Assembly (NCBI RefSeq): GCF_003569045.1
Contig: NZ_BFCB01000002.1
Location: forward strand, 1,345,506-1,409,505
Reading direction: 5' to 3'
From: Aggregatilinea lenta
GTDB lineage: Bacteria; Chloroflexota; Anaerolineae; Aggregatilineales; Aggregatilineaceae
Length of the DNA: 64,000 nucleotides
The notes beneath the pieces are model-generated. The model worked only from the letters and a program-made list of their open reading frames with translations, was not told the origin of the DNA and ran no database searches. Below are positions 47,265 to 56,322 of this stretch, piece by piece (positions within the stretch are counted from its first letter, which is position 1; each line of letters begins with the position of its first letter). A program made the position numbers and the translations under genes.

Positions 47265-48773
47265 ATGCGTATGCAACGGCTCACCCGTCTGGTAAGCGTC
47301 ACGCTGATTTTGACGATGGCGTTTGCGCTGACCCCCATGCTGTCCCGCGCCTTCGCGCAGGGCGGCACCCTCGCCTACGGTGACGTGGTCACCGGCTCCA
47401 TCACCGCCAAGAATTACTTCGAAATCTGGCAGTTTTCCGGTTCGCAGGGCGACCGCGTGCGGATCGTCATGACCGGCGACGGCAATCTCGACCCGTACCT
47501 GGGCCTGATCGAGCTGTCGACTGAGGAAGTCATCGCGGAAGACGACGACAGCGCGGGCAACTCGAACGCCATGCTCGACATGAGCCTGCCGTCTTCGGGC
47601 GACTTCGCCATCATCGCCACGCGCTACGACCTGGACACGGGCACGTCGCAGGGCCAGTACCAGTTGGAGCTTCAGGGCAGCAACGCCACCAACGTGGACT
47701 TTAACTCGACCGTCACCGAGCCGGTTGAGATCGAAGCGGGCATCTGGTACTACGGCGAGCTGGAACTGGGCACGCCCTTCAGCGCCGCCATCGCCGACGA
47801 CTCGTACGCTCACATCTACGAAGTCAACCTTGAGGCGGGCCAGGAATTCATCGCGGGCATGTTCGCGGATGGCAGCAACCTCGACTCGTACCTGATTTTC
47901 GGTCTGGATGACGGCACCGTACTGGCCGAAGACGACGACAGCGGCGCTCAGGTGGACGGCGGCGGGATGTACGACGCGGTTCTGTCCCTGACCGTACCTG
48001 AAACCGGCACCTACATGCTGATCGCCTCGCGCGCCGGGCTGGATGTGGGCAGCACCACGGGTAACTACGCTCTAATCGCGGGCTACGCGGACCAGGGTCA
48101 GACCCCGACCGAGCCGGATCCCGTCAACAACCAGCAGATGCCGCCGGGCATCGAGGTGATGGGTGACGTGGCCGTGAACGCCGAAATCACGGGCAGCATC
48201 AGCCAGAACAGCTACCTGCACCTGTACACCTTCGACGGCAACGCAGGCGACCAGATCACCATCACGATGAGCAGCGCCGACGGCCTGGACGCCTACCTGG
48301 GCATCCTCGACCCCAGCGACAACGTGCTTGCCGAGGATGACGACAGCGGCGGCGGCGCGAGCGGGTACGACGCGCAGATCTCGATCCGGCTGCCCGAAAG
48401 CGGCACCTACGTCATCGTTGCGACCCGTGCGGGCCTCGACGAAGGCACCTCGGTCGGCAGCTATACGCTGGTCGTGTCCGACGGCGCGCCGCAGGCTCCT
48501 GAGGGCGTCACCGGCCTGGGCGGGTTCGGCGGCCTGCCGGGTCGCGCCATCGAAAACGGCGGCGGCACCCTGTACCTGCGTGGTACGGGCCGCAGCACCG
48601 ACCCGGCCAAGCAGAGCGATCTGGAACAGCTTCTGCAGCCGGCCCCTGAGGGCGAAAAGCTGCCGGGTCGCAGCTTCAAGACCCCGGACATGCTGATCAC
48701 CCTGCACGGCACGGGCCGCACCGACAACCCGGCCAAGTTCACCCCGCTGGAGCAGCTCCTGAGCACGTTCTAG
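47265..48773 (+). CDS. Secreted protein with three PPC-type beta domains
   Basis: 502 residues from ATG 47265 with AGGAGG seven bases before it. Signal peptide MRMQRLTRLVSVTLILTMAF ends in SRAFAQ. Three repeats of about 120 residues, each with VTGSI...Y.HLYTFDG-type openings, LDPYLG and AEDDDS loops, match the bacterial pre-peptidase C-terminal (PPC) domain, usually a substrate- or matrix-binding module. The last ~70 residues hold two copies of LRGTGR..DPAK...LEQLL, a short repeat I do not recognise. No catalytic domain is present, so it is probably a structural or binding protein outside the cell. Confidence 0.8.
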   Translation: MRMQRLTRLVSVTLILTMAFALTPMLSRAFAQGGTLAYGDVVTGSITAKNYFEIWQFSGSQGDRVRIVMTGDGNLDPYLGLIELSTEEVIAEDDDSAGNSNAMLDMSLPSSGDFAIIATRYDLDTGTSQGQYQLELQGSNATNVDFNSTVTEPVEIEAGIWYYGELELGTPFSAAIADDSYAHIYEVNLEAGQEFIAGMFADGSNLDSYLIFGLDDGTVLAEDDDSGAQVDGGGMYDAVLSLTVPETGTYMLIASRAGLDVGSTTGNYALIAGYADQGQTPTEPDPVNNQQMPPGIEVMGDVAVNAEITGSISQNSYLHLYTFDGNAGDQITITMSSADGLDAYLGILDPSDNVLAEDDDSGGGASGYDAQISIRLPESGTYVIVATRAGLDEGTSVGSYTLVVSDGAPQAPEGVTGLGGFGGLPGRAIENGGGTLYLRGTGRSTDPAKQSDLEQLLQPAPEGEKLPGRSFKTPDMLITLHGTGRTDNPAKFTPLEQLLSTF

Positions 48774-48797
48774 CCGGATCGTTCAGCCTGTAACAAA

Positions 48798-48828
48798 AAT
48801 CCCCGCTCACAATGAGCGGGGATTTTTT
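48798..48828 (+). terminator. Terminator of the PPC-repeat gene
   Basis: 12-bp stem AATCCCCGCTCA/TGAGCGGGGATT (48798-48809, 48813-48824), loop of three, then TTTT. Confidence 0.92.
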
Positions 48829-48854
48829 CGTCAGCGCGCGCCACGCGAGATCGA

Positions 48855-49748
48855 TTAAACTGCCCAATCCCCCGCCGCATAACCGATGTCGATCGCTTTC
48901 GTGCCCACGTGCACGCCCAGGACGGGCGTACTGGGGGCTGTTTCCAGAAACACGCAGTCGAACAACTGCTGGAGCCTGTGGCCCAAGTCACCCGCCAGCT
49001 CCGGGGTGGGCGACACGCCGTAAAAAATCATGGCGCGCAGTTTCGCACCTTCGCCCACGTCGGCCACGATCCGTTTGACGAAAACGTTGATGGCTTTCTC
49101 CAGGCTGCGCACGCGCCCCACCGAAATATAGGTCCCCTGCTCCGGGCCGGACTTGCTCACCGAAATCACGGGGCGAATGTTAAGCGCCTGGGCCACGTGA
49201 TACGTAACCGACCCGATCCGCCCGCCGCGCATGAGAAACGACAGGTCATCCAGGCCAAACAGCAGATTGCCGCTGTCGTAGGTTTGCTGGAGGAGCGGCG
49301 TAATCTGCTCGGTGGCATAGCCCTGGCTGGCCGCGCGGGCGGCGGTCAAAACTTGCAGGCCCAGGGCGGCGGAGATCGTCAGGCTGTCCCAAATCATGAT
49401 CTCAAGGTGGGGCAGGTTGCGGGCCGCCTGCCGCGCCGCATTGATCGTGCCGCTCAGCCGCTCGCTCAGGTGGATCGAAAGAATGGGCGTGCCATCTGCG
49501 CCAAGCTGTGCATAGAGTTCCTGAAAATCATGCGCGGTCGGCTGCGAGCTGGTCGGATGGACATCTTGCACCGCCAGGCGCGCGGCAAATTGGCTGAGGT
49601 CCATTTCCACGCCGCTGCGATAGGTTTCGGATCCAAACAGAATGCGCAGCGGAACGACCCGAATCGCGTATTGATCGATCAGGGCCTGCGGTAGATCGCA
49701 GGTCCCATCAGTCACGATGACCGGTGGGCGGGCGGTTGGTAGGCTCAT
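48855..49748 (-). CDS. DegV-family fatty-acid-binding protein
   Basis: 297 residues. N terminus VIVTDGTCDLPQALID and the loop HPTSSQPTAHDF are hallmarks of DegV proteins, which hold one fatty acid between two domains. In Firmicutes the FakB members present fatty acids to the FakA kinase for phospholipid synthesis; FakA is not encoded here. IRVVPLRILFG and RIGSVTYHVAQALNIRPVI are also typical. AAGGA precedes the ATG. Single-gene unit. Confidence 0.9.
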   Translation of the reverse strand: MSLPTARPPVIVTDGTCDLPQALIDQYAIRVVPLRILFGSETYRSGVEMDLSQFAARLAVQDVHPTSSQPTAHDFQELYAQLGADGTPILSIHLSERLSGTINAARQAARNLPHLEIMIWDSLTISAALGLQVLTAARAASQGYATEQITPLLQQTYDSGNLLFGLDDLSFLMRGGRIGSVTYHVAQALNIRPVISVSKSGPEQGTYISVGRVRSLEKAINVFVKRIVADVGEGAKLRAMIFYGVSPTPELAGDLGHRLQQLFDCVFLETAPSTPVLGVHVGTKAIDIGYAAGDWAV

Positions 49749-49801
49749 GAAGGATTCCTTATCCGGTTCGGGTCTGGTTTGTCAGGACGTCGCGAGTGTT
49801 A

Positions 49802-49924
49802 GAGCGTGTATGGAAAGCGGCTTTATACCCCTTCGCGTTACTCACCGCCAGCGCCTTCCGCTGTCTTGCTCCCTTTCTCCCCGAGGGAGAAAGGGCCGGG
49901 GGATGAGGGTTTCCGTACACACTC
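49802..49924. mobile_element. MITE-like element, copy 2 (123 bp)
   Basis: GAGCGTGTATGGAAA at the left and TTTCCGTACACACTC at the right are inverted ends with few mismatches. The element is flanked by TTA on both sides (49799-49801 and 49925-49927), a target duplication of the TNA kind made by IS5-group transposases. No open frame of its own. Confidence 0.7.
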
Positions 49925-50006
49925 TTAGAACCCTTCAAAGGGGATTAAGAAACGCGCGGTCGCTCAAACTGACCTGCTGCGGTTCCCGATGAATGCCCAA
50001 CGAGGA

Positions 50007-50546
50007 CTACCAGCCCAGATCGATCTTCAGGCGCTCGATCACGTTGTAGATGATGGGGCACAGGCCCGCGCCCGCGATGATCGGCTGCGCGAGATAGCGG
50101 AAATCGGGCGTGAAGGCGGGATAGGCCCGGCACGCCGCCGGGCGTGAGGCATAGATCGAGCAGCGCTTACCCACCAGGAGCGCACAGGGCTGGTGGCGGA
50201 ACACACCCCACTCCCCTTCCCGGCGGGCCATCTCGCGGTCGACGTACTGCGCGATGACGGCGTCTCCCGGCTGACCGAGCGCCCCCGCCAGCGCGGGGAT
50301 GTCGTCCGGCGTCAGGCCCACCGTCAGCGAGCGGCAGCAGTTGCCGCACGCCGTACAGTCAATCTGCGCCGCGACTTCGGCGGCAATGGCATCGACCCGC
50401 GCGTCGAGCGCCTCGTCCGTCCAATCGCCGCGCTCGCACAGCGTATCGACGTAATAGCCGAACGCTTCGTTATCGTCCCGGCGTTGGGCGGCGCTGGCAG
50501 CAACGCGCTCAAGATCGACTTCGAGAGGCGGCATAACACAGGCCAT
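50007..50546 (-). CDS. YkgJ-type Cys-cluster protein
   Basis: 179 residues. CTACGNCC, then CALLVGKRCSIYASRPAACRAYP form the CxxCxxCC...C...C pattern of the YkgJ family, thought to bind zinc or an iron-sulfur cluster. The biochemical role of the family is not known. It starts 14 bases after the stop of the 108-residue helical protein and is likely co-transcribed with it. Confidence 0.85.
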   Translation of the reverse strand: MACVMPPLEVDLERVAASAAQRRDDNEAFGYYVDTLCERGDWTDEALDARVDAIAAEVAAQIDCTACGNCCRSLTVGLTPDDIPALAGALGQPGDAVIAQYVDREMARREGEWGVFRHQPCALLVGKRCSIYASRPAACRAYPAFTPDFRYLAQPIIAGAGLCPIIYNVIERLKIDLGW

Positions 50547-50560
50547 ACGCTGAGGGCGGG

Positions 50561-50887
50561 CTAGCCCGCCCCTTGCTCACCGCGCGTCCGTTCGGCGCGC
50601 TCCTGAAGCTGGCCCAGGATCTCGCTGAAGGTCGCGGTCAGGAAGTTGTTGATCTCGTCGGACTCTTCCAGCTCTTCTTTGGCGACTTCGCGCATTGTCT
50701 CGATGAAGACTTCCTTCGAGATTAGCCCCTGCTGGATCAGCAGGCGCGCCAATGCCTTGGCAATCACGAAGCCGTCCACACCGCGCGCACCGAGCGTCGC
50801 CAGCCCGCCGAACAGATCGCCGAAGATTTCCTGCGTAGTGCGGGGATCTTCCTGTGCCAGTGTCGGTTTTCCCTGTCGATTTTCCAC
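50561..50887 (-). CDS. Small helical protein of unknown function
   Basis: 108 residues. GTG 50887 is chosen because GAGGAGAA sits seven bases upstream; the longer frame to 51061 has no such site and an unlikely Cys/Pro-rich start. The product is mostly helical and acidic at the end (TMREVAKEELEESDEINNFL). A central ARGVDGFVIAKALARLLIQQGLISKEVF looks like two short helices. No family recognised. It leads the YkgJ-type gene in an operon. Confidence 0.65.
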   Translation of the reverse strand: MENRQGKPTLAQEDPRTTQEIFGDLFGGLATLGARGVDGFVIAKALARLLIQQGLISKEVFIETMREVAKEELEESDEINNFLTATFSEILGQLQERAERTRGEQGAG

Positions 50888-51088
50888 GAGCTGATTCTCC
50901 TCAAGCCTTACTTGAATTGACGCAGCCCGATTGTAACGCGGAGTGGGCGCTTTGCCAGACTCCGCACTATGATACAACTGTGCCACCGGGTCGCAGCCCG
51001 CTGGCGCGCCGCTCAGGCCCGCCTTGTTGCATTCTGCCGCCCGCGTGTACAATGAAGTCACTGGTGTGGTGAAATCTGGGGACCCGGT

Positions 51089-51829
51089 ATGGCAACGTCC
51101 GATCTAAACGCGCAACTGCAAGAGGCCATCGCCCTGGCGCAAGCCGGGCAGCGAGAAGAAGCCCGGACGCGCCTGCTGGCGATTGTGGCTGCCGATCCAG
51201 GCGTGGAGCTGGCCTGGCTGTGGCTGGCGAGCGTCTCCAGCGACCGCGCCGCGCGGATCACGCACCTGGAGCGCGCGCTGGCCCTGAATCCGACCAATCC
51301 TACCACCCGGCAGGCGTACCGCGAGCTGACGGGCCGCGACGCGCCGCCCCCGCGCCCGCCGACCGGAGCGGCGCCACCCGGCAGCCGCCCCCCGTTCAAT
51401 TACGGCAACATTCTGGTAGTGCTCGCCGGTGTGCTGGTGTTAGCCGTGGCGCTGGCCATCATCTTCGCGTTAGTTGGTGGGAACGACGACGGAGACGCCA
51501 CGACACCGACCTTTCCTCCGAGCCTGCTGACCCCGCCAGGCACTGCGACCCCCGTTCTATCCGCGACGCCGAGCGACACCCCGCTGCCAACCGCAACGGA
51601 AGGGCCGTCGCCGACGCCGGTCACCCTGCCGCCAACCTGGACCCCATCGGTCAGCGCGACGGTCCCGCCCACGCAGACGTTTATACCGACCTGGACACCA
51701 CAGCCAACCCGCACCGAGCCGCCCACCGTGCGCCCACCAACGGGGACCTTTACGCCGCTGCCGCCCAGCGCGACGCCGGACGACACGGATCTTGGGACTG
51801 CCGAGGTCAGCACTCAGGCGAGCCGCTGA
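51089..51829 (+). CDS. TPR-like membrane protein with Thr/Pro-rich outer tail
   Basis: 246 residues. Residues 5-75 form helical TPR-like repeats (LQEAIALAQAGQREEARTRL, ITHLERALALNPTNPTTR). A Pro-rich hinge precedes one transmembrane helix (ILVVLAGVLVLAVALAIIFALV), then an outer tail almost wholly of Thr, Pro and Ser. The helical part would lie inside the cell and bind partners. The protein at 56323 has the same order of TPR-like part and membrane helix. Function unknown. Confidence 0.75.
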   Translation: MATSDLNAQLQEAIALAQAGQREEARTRLLAIVAADPGVELAWLWLASVSSDRAARITHLERALALNPTNPTTRQAYRELTGRDAPPPRPPTGAAPPGSRPPFNYGNILVVLAGVLVLAVALAIIFALVGGNDDGDATTPTFPPSLLTPPGTATPVLSATPSDTPLPTATEGPSPTPVTLPPTWTPSVSATVPPTQTFIPTWTPQPTRTEPPTVRPPTGTFTPLPPSATPDDTDLGTAEVSTQASR

Positions 51830-51883
51830 GCCGGATGCCGAGAGGGAGTTTCCCGTACGGATTGTGCATCTCTCGGCTAAACA

Positions 51884-51892
51884 TGGTACAAT
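51884..51892 (+). promoter_or_regulatory. Extended -10 promoter of the 65-residue protein gene
   Basis: TGG followed by TACAAT (51887-51892) is a good extended -10. A TTGTGC box lies 19 bases before it. It would give a leader of about 60 bases. Confidence 0.5.
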
Positions 51893-51961
51893 CAACAATC
51901 GTAAGGTTCGTTCGGTGCTTACCAGATTCTTTGCACTAGGCATTAGTAAGGAGTTCGAACC

Positions 51962-52159
51962 GTGGCACAGATTGAATTCTACGACGTCAAGACTCGTCAG
52001 AAGGTCTCGCTTCCGGAATCGGACGTTGTGAAGACCACGTTCACTACCAAGAACGGGCAAACACGTTACGGGCTTCGTGGCAAGACCCAGGATGGTCGTA
52101 TGCTGACCAAGTTCGTCAGCAAGAGCGACTGGGAAGGCATGAAGCTCCCCGAGGGCTAA
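51962..52159 (+). CDS. Small 65-residue protein
   Basis: Starts at GTG with AAGGAG nine bases before. The protein (MAQIEFYDVKTRQKVSLPES...) is basic, beta-rich and single-domain. It has its own promoter and a strong terminator, so it is very probably expressed. I do not recognise the family; the size and charge would fit a nucleic-acid- or ribosome-associated protein, which is only a guess. Confidence 0.75.
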   Translation: MAQIEFYDVKTRQKVSLPESDVVKTTFTTKNGQTRYGLRGKTQDGRMLTKFVSKSDWEGMKLPEG

Positions 52160-52186
52160 GCCGTTCCTGTTAGCTCGAATTCGCAG

Positions 52187-52216
52187 CCCGCACCTGATGC
52201 TTACGGTGCGGGTTTT
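52187..52216 (+). terminator. Terminator of the 65-residue protein gene
   Basis: 8-bp stem CCCGCACC/GGTGCGGG (52187-52194, 52205-52212) followed by TTTT. Confidence 0.88.
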
Positions 52217-52265
52217 CGTTATCCTGCGGCGACCTGCGCCCCATTACCGAAAGGCCACCGAGTTC

Positions 52266-53210
52266 ATGCCCCGCTATACGTTCTACCAGGCTGACGTGTT
52301 CACCGATCAGGCGTTCGGCGGCAATCCCCTCGCCGTGTTCCCCGACGCTGACGGGCTGGACACCGCGCAGATGCAGCGCATCGCGCGCGAAATGAACCTG
52401 TCCGAGACGACGTTCGTCTTTCCGCCGGGCGATCCCCAGGCCGATTTCAAGGTGCGCATCTTTACCCCCGCCAGCGAGCTGCCCTTCGCCGGGCACCCGG
52501 TCGTGGGCACGCACTGGATGCTGGCACACCTGGGCCGCATCGCGCTCACCGAGCCGGTGACGACCGTGCGCCTGGAATTGGGCGTCGGCGTGCGAGCATC
52601 GGCGCTGCACGTCGAGGACGGGCGCGTGACGCGCGTCGTGATGGATCACCAGCGGCCTCAGTTCGGCGCGACGGCCAGCGCCGAGCAAGTCGAGCGGCTG
52701 GCCCATGCACTCAACCTGTCGCCTGCCGCCATCACGGACACCGGCTGGCCGGTGCGCGTCGTCTCCACTGGCGTCTGGCAGCTCTTCGTGCCGGTGCGCT
52801 CCCTGGCAGACGCGCAGGAGCTAGGCATAAATCGCATCGACACGGGGGCATTGGGCGCGATCTTCGCGGAGTTGGACCCGGAGACGCATTGCCACGATTC
52901 GGTCATGGTCCTCACGCGCGAGACGGTCCAGGCAGACGCAGACGTGCATACGCGCATGTTCGCTCCGGCGCTGGGCGTGGGCGAAGATCCTGCAACCGGG
53001 TCGGCAACGGGCGGCCTGGGCGCGTATCTGGTCGAGCATGGCATCGTCCCCGCCACCCCGCCGACCACGCACTTGATGGCCGAGCAAGGGCTGGAAATTC
53101 ACCGTCCCAGCCGCCTGGGGATCGAGGTCGACGGCACGCCGGGCAACGTGGAGATGGTGCGCGTCAGCGGCCAGGTCGTGCCGCTGCTCGAAGGCGTGCT
53201 CGAATGGTGA
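52266..53210 (+). CDS. PhzF-family isomerase-like protein
   Basis: 314 residues from ATG 52266. VDVFT-type opening (FYQADVFTDQAFGGNPLAVF), then MNLSETTFVF with the conserved Glu, ELPFAGHPVVGT and EDPATGSATGGLGAYL near the end. PhzF proteins share the diaminopimelate epimerase fold; PhzF itself isomerises a phenazine precursor, but most members have unknown substrates. No phenazine genes lie nearby, so the substrate is open. Single gene, followed by a repeat cluster. Confidence 0.9.
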   Translation: MPRYTFYQADVFTDQAFGGNPLAVFPDADGLDTAQMQRIAREMNLSETTFVFPPGDPQADFKVRIFTPASELPFAGHPVVGTHWMLAHLGRIALTEPVTTVRLELGVGVRASALHVEDGRVTRVVMDHQRPQFGATASAEQVERLAHALNLSPAAITDTGWPVRVVSTGVWQLFVPVRSLADAQELGINRIDTGALGAIFAELDPETHCHDSVMVLTRETVQADADVHTRMFAPALGVGEDPATGSATGGLGAYLVEHGIVPATPPTTHLMAEQGLEIHRPSRLGIEVDGTPGNVEMVRVSGQVVPLLEGVLEW

Positions 53211-53220
53211 ATGGCAGCGA

Positions 53221-53592
53221 GTAGCGGCTAGCCGTTAGCGATTAGCAGGAGCAAAAGCGCAGATCGGGAGGATCGGGGTCGCGGGCAGACCTCACTCTCA
53301 GCCCCTCTCCAATCTGGGTTGGAGAGGGGAGAAAAACGCGATCCGTAGGGGCGGGGCTTGCTCCGCCCGTTTTGTGCCACATCGCCATGTCGCGTGTGGA
53401 ACACGTAGGGGCGTATTGCGATACGCCCCGTTTTTGTCAAGGTAACGGATAACCGCGATTTTCCCCTGGCGCTTTTCGTAGGGATAGGGCTTGCCCTACC
53501 CGGCTGTTCTTCGTGACGGGCAGGGTTTGCTCCGCCCGTTTTGCCTTTTCCCCTTCCCTCCGCTTGCGTGGGGGAAGGGGCCAGGGGATGGG
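53221..53592. repeat. Dense cluster of dispersed repeats
   Basis: The gap after the PhzF gene is almost wholly repeats: TTAGC-type (53221-53250); CTCTCCAA type (53289-53334); variable-core palindromes at 53345-53369 (core GGGGCTTGCTCC), 53405-53435 (GGGGCGTAT/ATACGCCCC) and 53479-53503 (TAGGGCTTGCCCTA); a worn piece at 53515-53540; and a looser CTTCC...GGAAGGGGCC copy at 53551-53592. Confidence 0.75.
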
Positions 53593-53598
53593 GGGCCA

Positions 53599-54009
53599 TC
53601 ACGCAGGCGGATCGGCAAAGATCTCGTGGATGTTGCCTTCGGGATCGGCGAAAAACGCGGTGCGCTGGCCCCAGGGCATCAGCGACGGCCCCTTGACCGG
53701 CGTCGCGCCCTGCGCGACCAGCGCGGCGTAGGTAGCATCCACGTCGTCGTAGCTGTCGCACGGGAACGCCAACTCCAACGCCTGCCCGCCACGCGGTACG
53801 TCGAAGGACGGGTCGCCCGTCGCCTGCTGCATGATCGAGCGCGAGCACAGCGAGAACCGCACGCCCTCGTGCGCGAACTCGACGTAGCCGGGATTCGCTT
53901 CGTCCACCTCCCCCTGTGGTTGGAAGCCGAGCACGTCGCGGTAAAAGCGCAGCATCAGCGGCGTGTCGTCGGTCAAAACGGTGATCAGTGCGATTTTGGC
54001 CTGCATCAT
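53599..54009 (-). CDS. VOC-superfamily (glyoxalase-like) protein
   Basis: 136 residues. Two beta-alpha-beta-beta-beta units: ALITVLTDDTPLMLRFYRDVLGF, FAHEGVRFSLCS, then DDVDATYAALVAQGATPVKGPSLMPWGQRTAFFADPEGNIHEI, ending with the usual metal-ligand Glu. Members include glyoxalase I, dioxygenases and resistance proteins; the reaction is not predictable. Its ATG at 54009 overlaps the stop of the propeller gene (ATGA), so the two are translationally coupled; ATG 54006 is also possible. Confidence 0.85.
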   Translation of the reverse strand: MMQAKIALITVLTDDTPLMLRFYRDVLGFQPQGEVDEANPGYVEFAHEGVRFSLCSRSIMQQATGDPSFDVPRGGQALELAFPCDSYDDVDATYAALVAQGATPVKGPSLMPWGQRTAFFADPEGNIHEIFADPPA

Positions 54010-56012
54010 TGGACCTCCGTGGGCTGATCGGACGATGCGTTGATCGTGACGGGTGCGAACACTGGCGCGCCGGAATAGGCCAGCAGCCGGGCTTCGGTCT
54101 GCCCGTCGAGCAGCAGGTAGAGTGCGGGCTGCGGCCATGTGTCGTACGCGGTGGTCGGATCGGCCCCGGCCTGGAAGATCTCGGCCACGGCCACGCTGCT
54201 GGAAATGGCGCTGAAGACCACGCCGCTGCCATCCGGCACGGGCGCGATGCGCCCGATGGCCCGGCCCGCGCCATGCCACAGTTCGGTCGTCTCGCCGCTC
54301 GCCACGTCCACGCGCGCCAGCGTCAGCTCGTAGACGCCGACCTGCACCGGCCAGAAGCCGAACACCTGCTGGCCGCGTTCCTCGTCGGCGGGCTTGTCGA
54401 ACAGCGTCCCGTCGGTCAGCCGCGTGGTGGAATAGTACACGCTGCCCCCGTCCGGCGACCACGCGAGCTGGCTGGCGGATGCGCCAACGCTCAGGTCGGT
54501 GCGTGCGCCGCTGTTCACGTCGATGATCGCCAGCCCCTGCGGGCCGCGCCCGGCAAAGCGTGTGCGGTCCGGCGAGAGCACACCGCTGTGCACGTCCGAA
54601 AAGCGCTCGTCGATCGTGCCGTCCGCCAGGTTGAGAACGCCCACGCCGCCGTCGCAGCGCGTGGAAATCAGGAACTGCTGGTCGGAGAGCCATACCAGCG
54701 TATTCGCCACGCCCTGCGGACCGCTTTCCTCGAAGTAGTCCCGGTCGGCGGGATCGGAATAACCGGTCGGGCAGCCGCCCCCAAACGCGAACTGCGCCAG
54801 GTGACGCGGCTCCCCGCCGGTCGGCGCGACGGCGTACAGATCGAACAGGGCCGTGCCGCTGCCGTCGGTGACGTCCGCCGCCACCGCGTACGCAATTTCC
54901 TGGCTGTCTGCGCGCCACGCGGGCGGGAACGTGCCGTCCACGTCCACCGCGATCTTGCGCGGCGACACCCCCCCGGCGGCGTCCAGCACGCGCAGCTGCC
55001 CGGCGGTCACGTCCACGAAGGACAGCGTGAGGCCATCCGGCGAAAAATCGAGGTAGCGCCGCACCTGTCCGGGGATGCTGGTCACGCTGCGACCGGGAAT
55101 GTCGTTTAGCGCGCCCAGGAACACGTCGTCCAGGAACAGATGCGCCAGCGGCAGCGCGGGCATGGTCGCGACCGCGCCCTCCCCCCCCGACGACTGCGAC
55201 GGCGTCAGGGTGCCCTCACCCGGCCTGAACTGGGCCAGCATGTCCATGAACGGCTGCTCCCACGTCGCGAAGTCCGCGTCCGGCACCCACTGTTCGATGG
55301 TGTAGGCGCTGCCGTAACGCACGAACGCCGACAGCCGCTGCTGAAGCGTGACATCCTCGCACGGGGTCGTGAAGGCGGTCACCTTGCCGTACGAGCCGAC
55401 CGTACGCCGCGCGGTGATGTCGTCCGTCGCGCCGACGTCGGCCAGCCGTGTGTTGATCAGCTCGTCGGGCGTGACGCCGCTCGCCACCCGGCCCAGCACG
55501 CGCAGCCGCATGCCCGGCTGGTTGCAGGCCAATTCCTGCTGCGGACCAAACAACACCTCGGTTTGATCGTCGTTGGGGAAGTTCAGCCACGCCTCCGGCA
55601 CGAGCAGACTGTAACTGGTTGCGGCGTAGGTCGTGAGGATGACGTCGGACGTGGCGCTGACCGCGCTGCACAACACGGCCTGTGTGCCGGTCAGGTTGCT
55701 GTGCACCTCGTAGCGCACCTGATTGTCGAACAGGAAATACCACTCGTAGCCATTCACCGTGCCCTGCTCGACGGGCGTGCCTTCCGGCACGGGACAGCCC
55801 ATCGTCGAATCGGGCCAGCTCGTCCCGGCGTACGTGAATTCCACCAGCGTCATGTTGGGCTTGTTGAGCTTACGCTTGAGCCACTGCTCGGCATTGGCCC
55901 GCGCCACATCATCCTGCGCATGGACGGCGGGCAGGCCCGCGCTCACCAGGACTATCCCCACCAGCAGCGCCACCAGCCACCGGCCCGCGCCGCACATCCC
56001 CGGACGTTTCAT
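54006..56012 (-). CDS. Secreted beta-propeller (TolB/PD40-like) protein
   Basis: 668 residues from ATG 56012 (TAGGAGT upstream). Signal peptide ends PAVHAQ. The first ~290 residues form an unassigned domain (QWLKRKLNKPNMTLVEFTYAGTSWPDSTMGCPVPEG). The rest has repeated propeller blades of the WD40-like PD40 type: YLDFSPDGLTLSFVDV, FPPAWRADSQEIAYAV, LAWSPDGGSVYYST, IAPVPDGSGVVFSAI. It is probably a binding or sensing protein outside the cell. It is coupled to a VOC-family gene, an odd pairing. Confidence 0.78.
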   Translation of the reverse strand: MKRPGMCGAGRWLVALLVGIVLVSAGLPAVHAQDDVARANAEQWLKRKLNKPNMTLVEFTYAGTSWPDSTMGCPVPEGTPVEQGTVNGYEWYFLFDNQVRYEVHSNLTGTQAVLCSAVSATSDVILTTYAATSYSLLVPEAWLNFPNDDQTEVLFGPQQELACNQPGMRLRVLGRVASGVTPDELINTRLADVGATDDITARRTVGSYGKVTAFTTPCEDVTLQQRLSAFVRYGSAYTIEQWVPDADFATWEQPFMDMLAQFRPGEGTLTPSQSSGGEGAVATMPALPLAHLFLDDVFLGALNDIPGRSVTSIPGQVRRYLDFSPDGLTLSFVDVTAGQLRVLDAAGGVSPRKIAVDVDGTFPPAWRADSQEIAYAVAADVTDGSGTALFDLYAVAPTGGEPRHLAQFAFGGGCPTGYSDPADRDYFEESGPQGVANTLVWLSDQQFLISTRCDGGVGVLNLADGTIDERFSDVHSGVLSPDRTRFAGRGPQGLAIIDVNSGARTDLSVGASASQLAWSPDGGSVYYSTTRLTDGTLFDKPADEERGQQVFGFWPVQVGVYELTLARVDVASGETTELWHGAGRAIGRIAPVPDGSGVVFSAISSSVAVAEIFQAGADPTTAYDTWPQPALYLLLDGQTEARLLAYSGAPVFAPVTINASSDQPTEVQ

Positions 56013-56160
56013 TCGTACTCCTAAATCAGCCATTTTCAGTCTGTCACTGCAAGCATACCGCCAAGCACGGTGGGTGTCGAGAGAGCTTCAGGCAGGCGGC
56101 GATCAAGCGCAGGGCAAGCAGGGGGCAGCCTGCCAATGGAGTGGGACAAAGTAGAAAAAA

Positions 56161-56254
56161 ACTCACCCCGCCTCCACTCCAGCCCAGACCGGAGAGGGGA
56201 GGCAAGCAAAATAACCAGCGGCTTTGTAGGGGCGGGTTGCAAACCCGCCCCGCC
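56161..56254. repeat. Two dispersed repeats
   Basis: A CTCTCCAA-type copy (56161-56208, arms CTCCAGCC/GGAG) and a variable-core palindrome GGGCGGGTTGC..AACCCGCCCC after TTTGTAG (56223-56254). They fill the gap upstream of the propeller gene. Confidence 0.65.
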
Positions 56255-56322
56255 TTTACGTACCCGAATTTAAAAGCTTAAGAGCATGAAACCCGTCCGA
56301 TTTATGCCGCCGGAACGCCCCC

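Noticed and set aside
52266-53210. Phenazine biosynthesis locus
   Set aside because: Only a PhzF-fold protein is present; no other phenazine genes are nearby, and most PhzF-family proteins have other or unknown roles.
53599-54918. Long minus-strand frame of 439 codons as one protein
   Set aside because: Only its last 136 codons (from ATG 54009) form a VOC protein with a ribosome-binding site; the first part is out of frame within the propeller gene.
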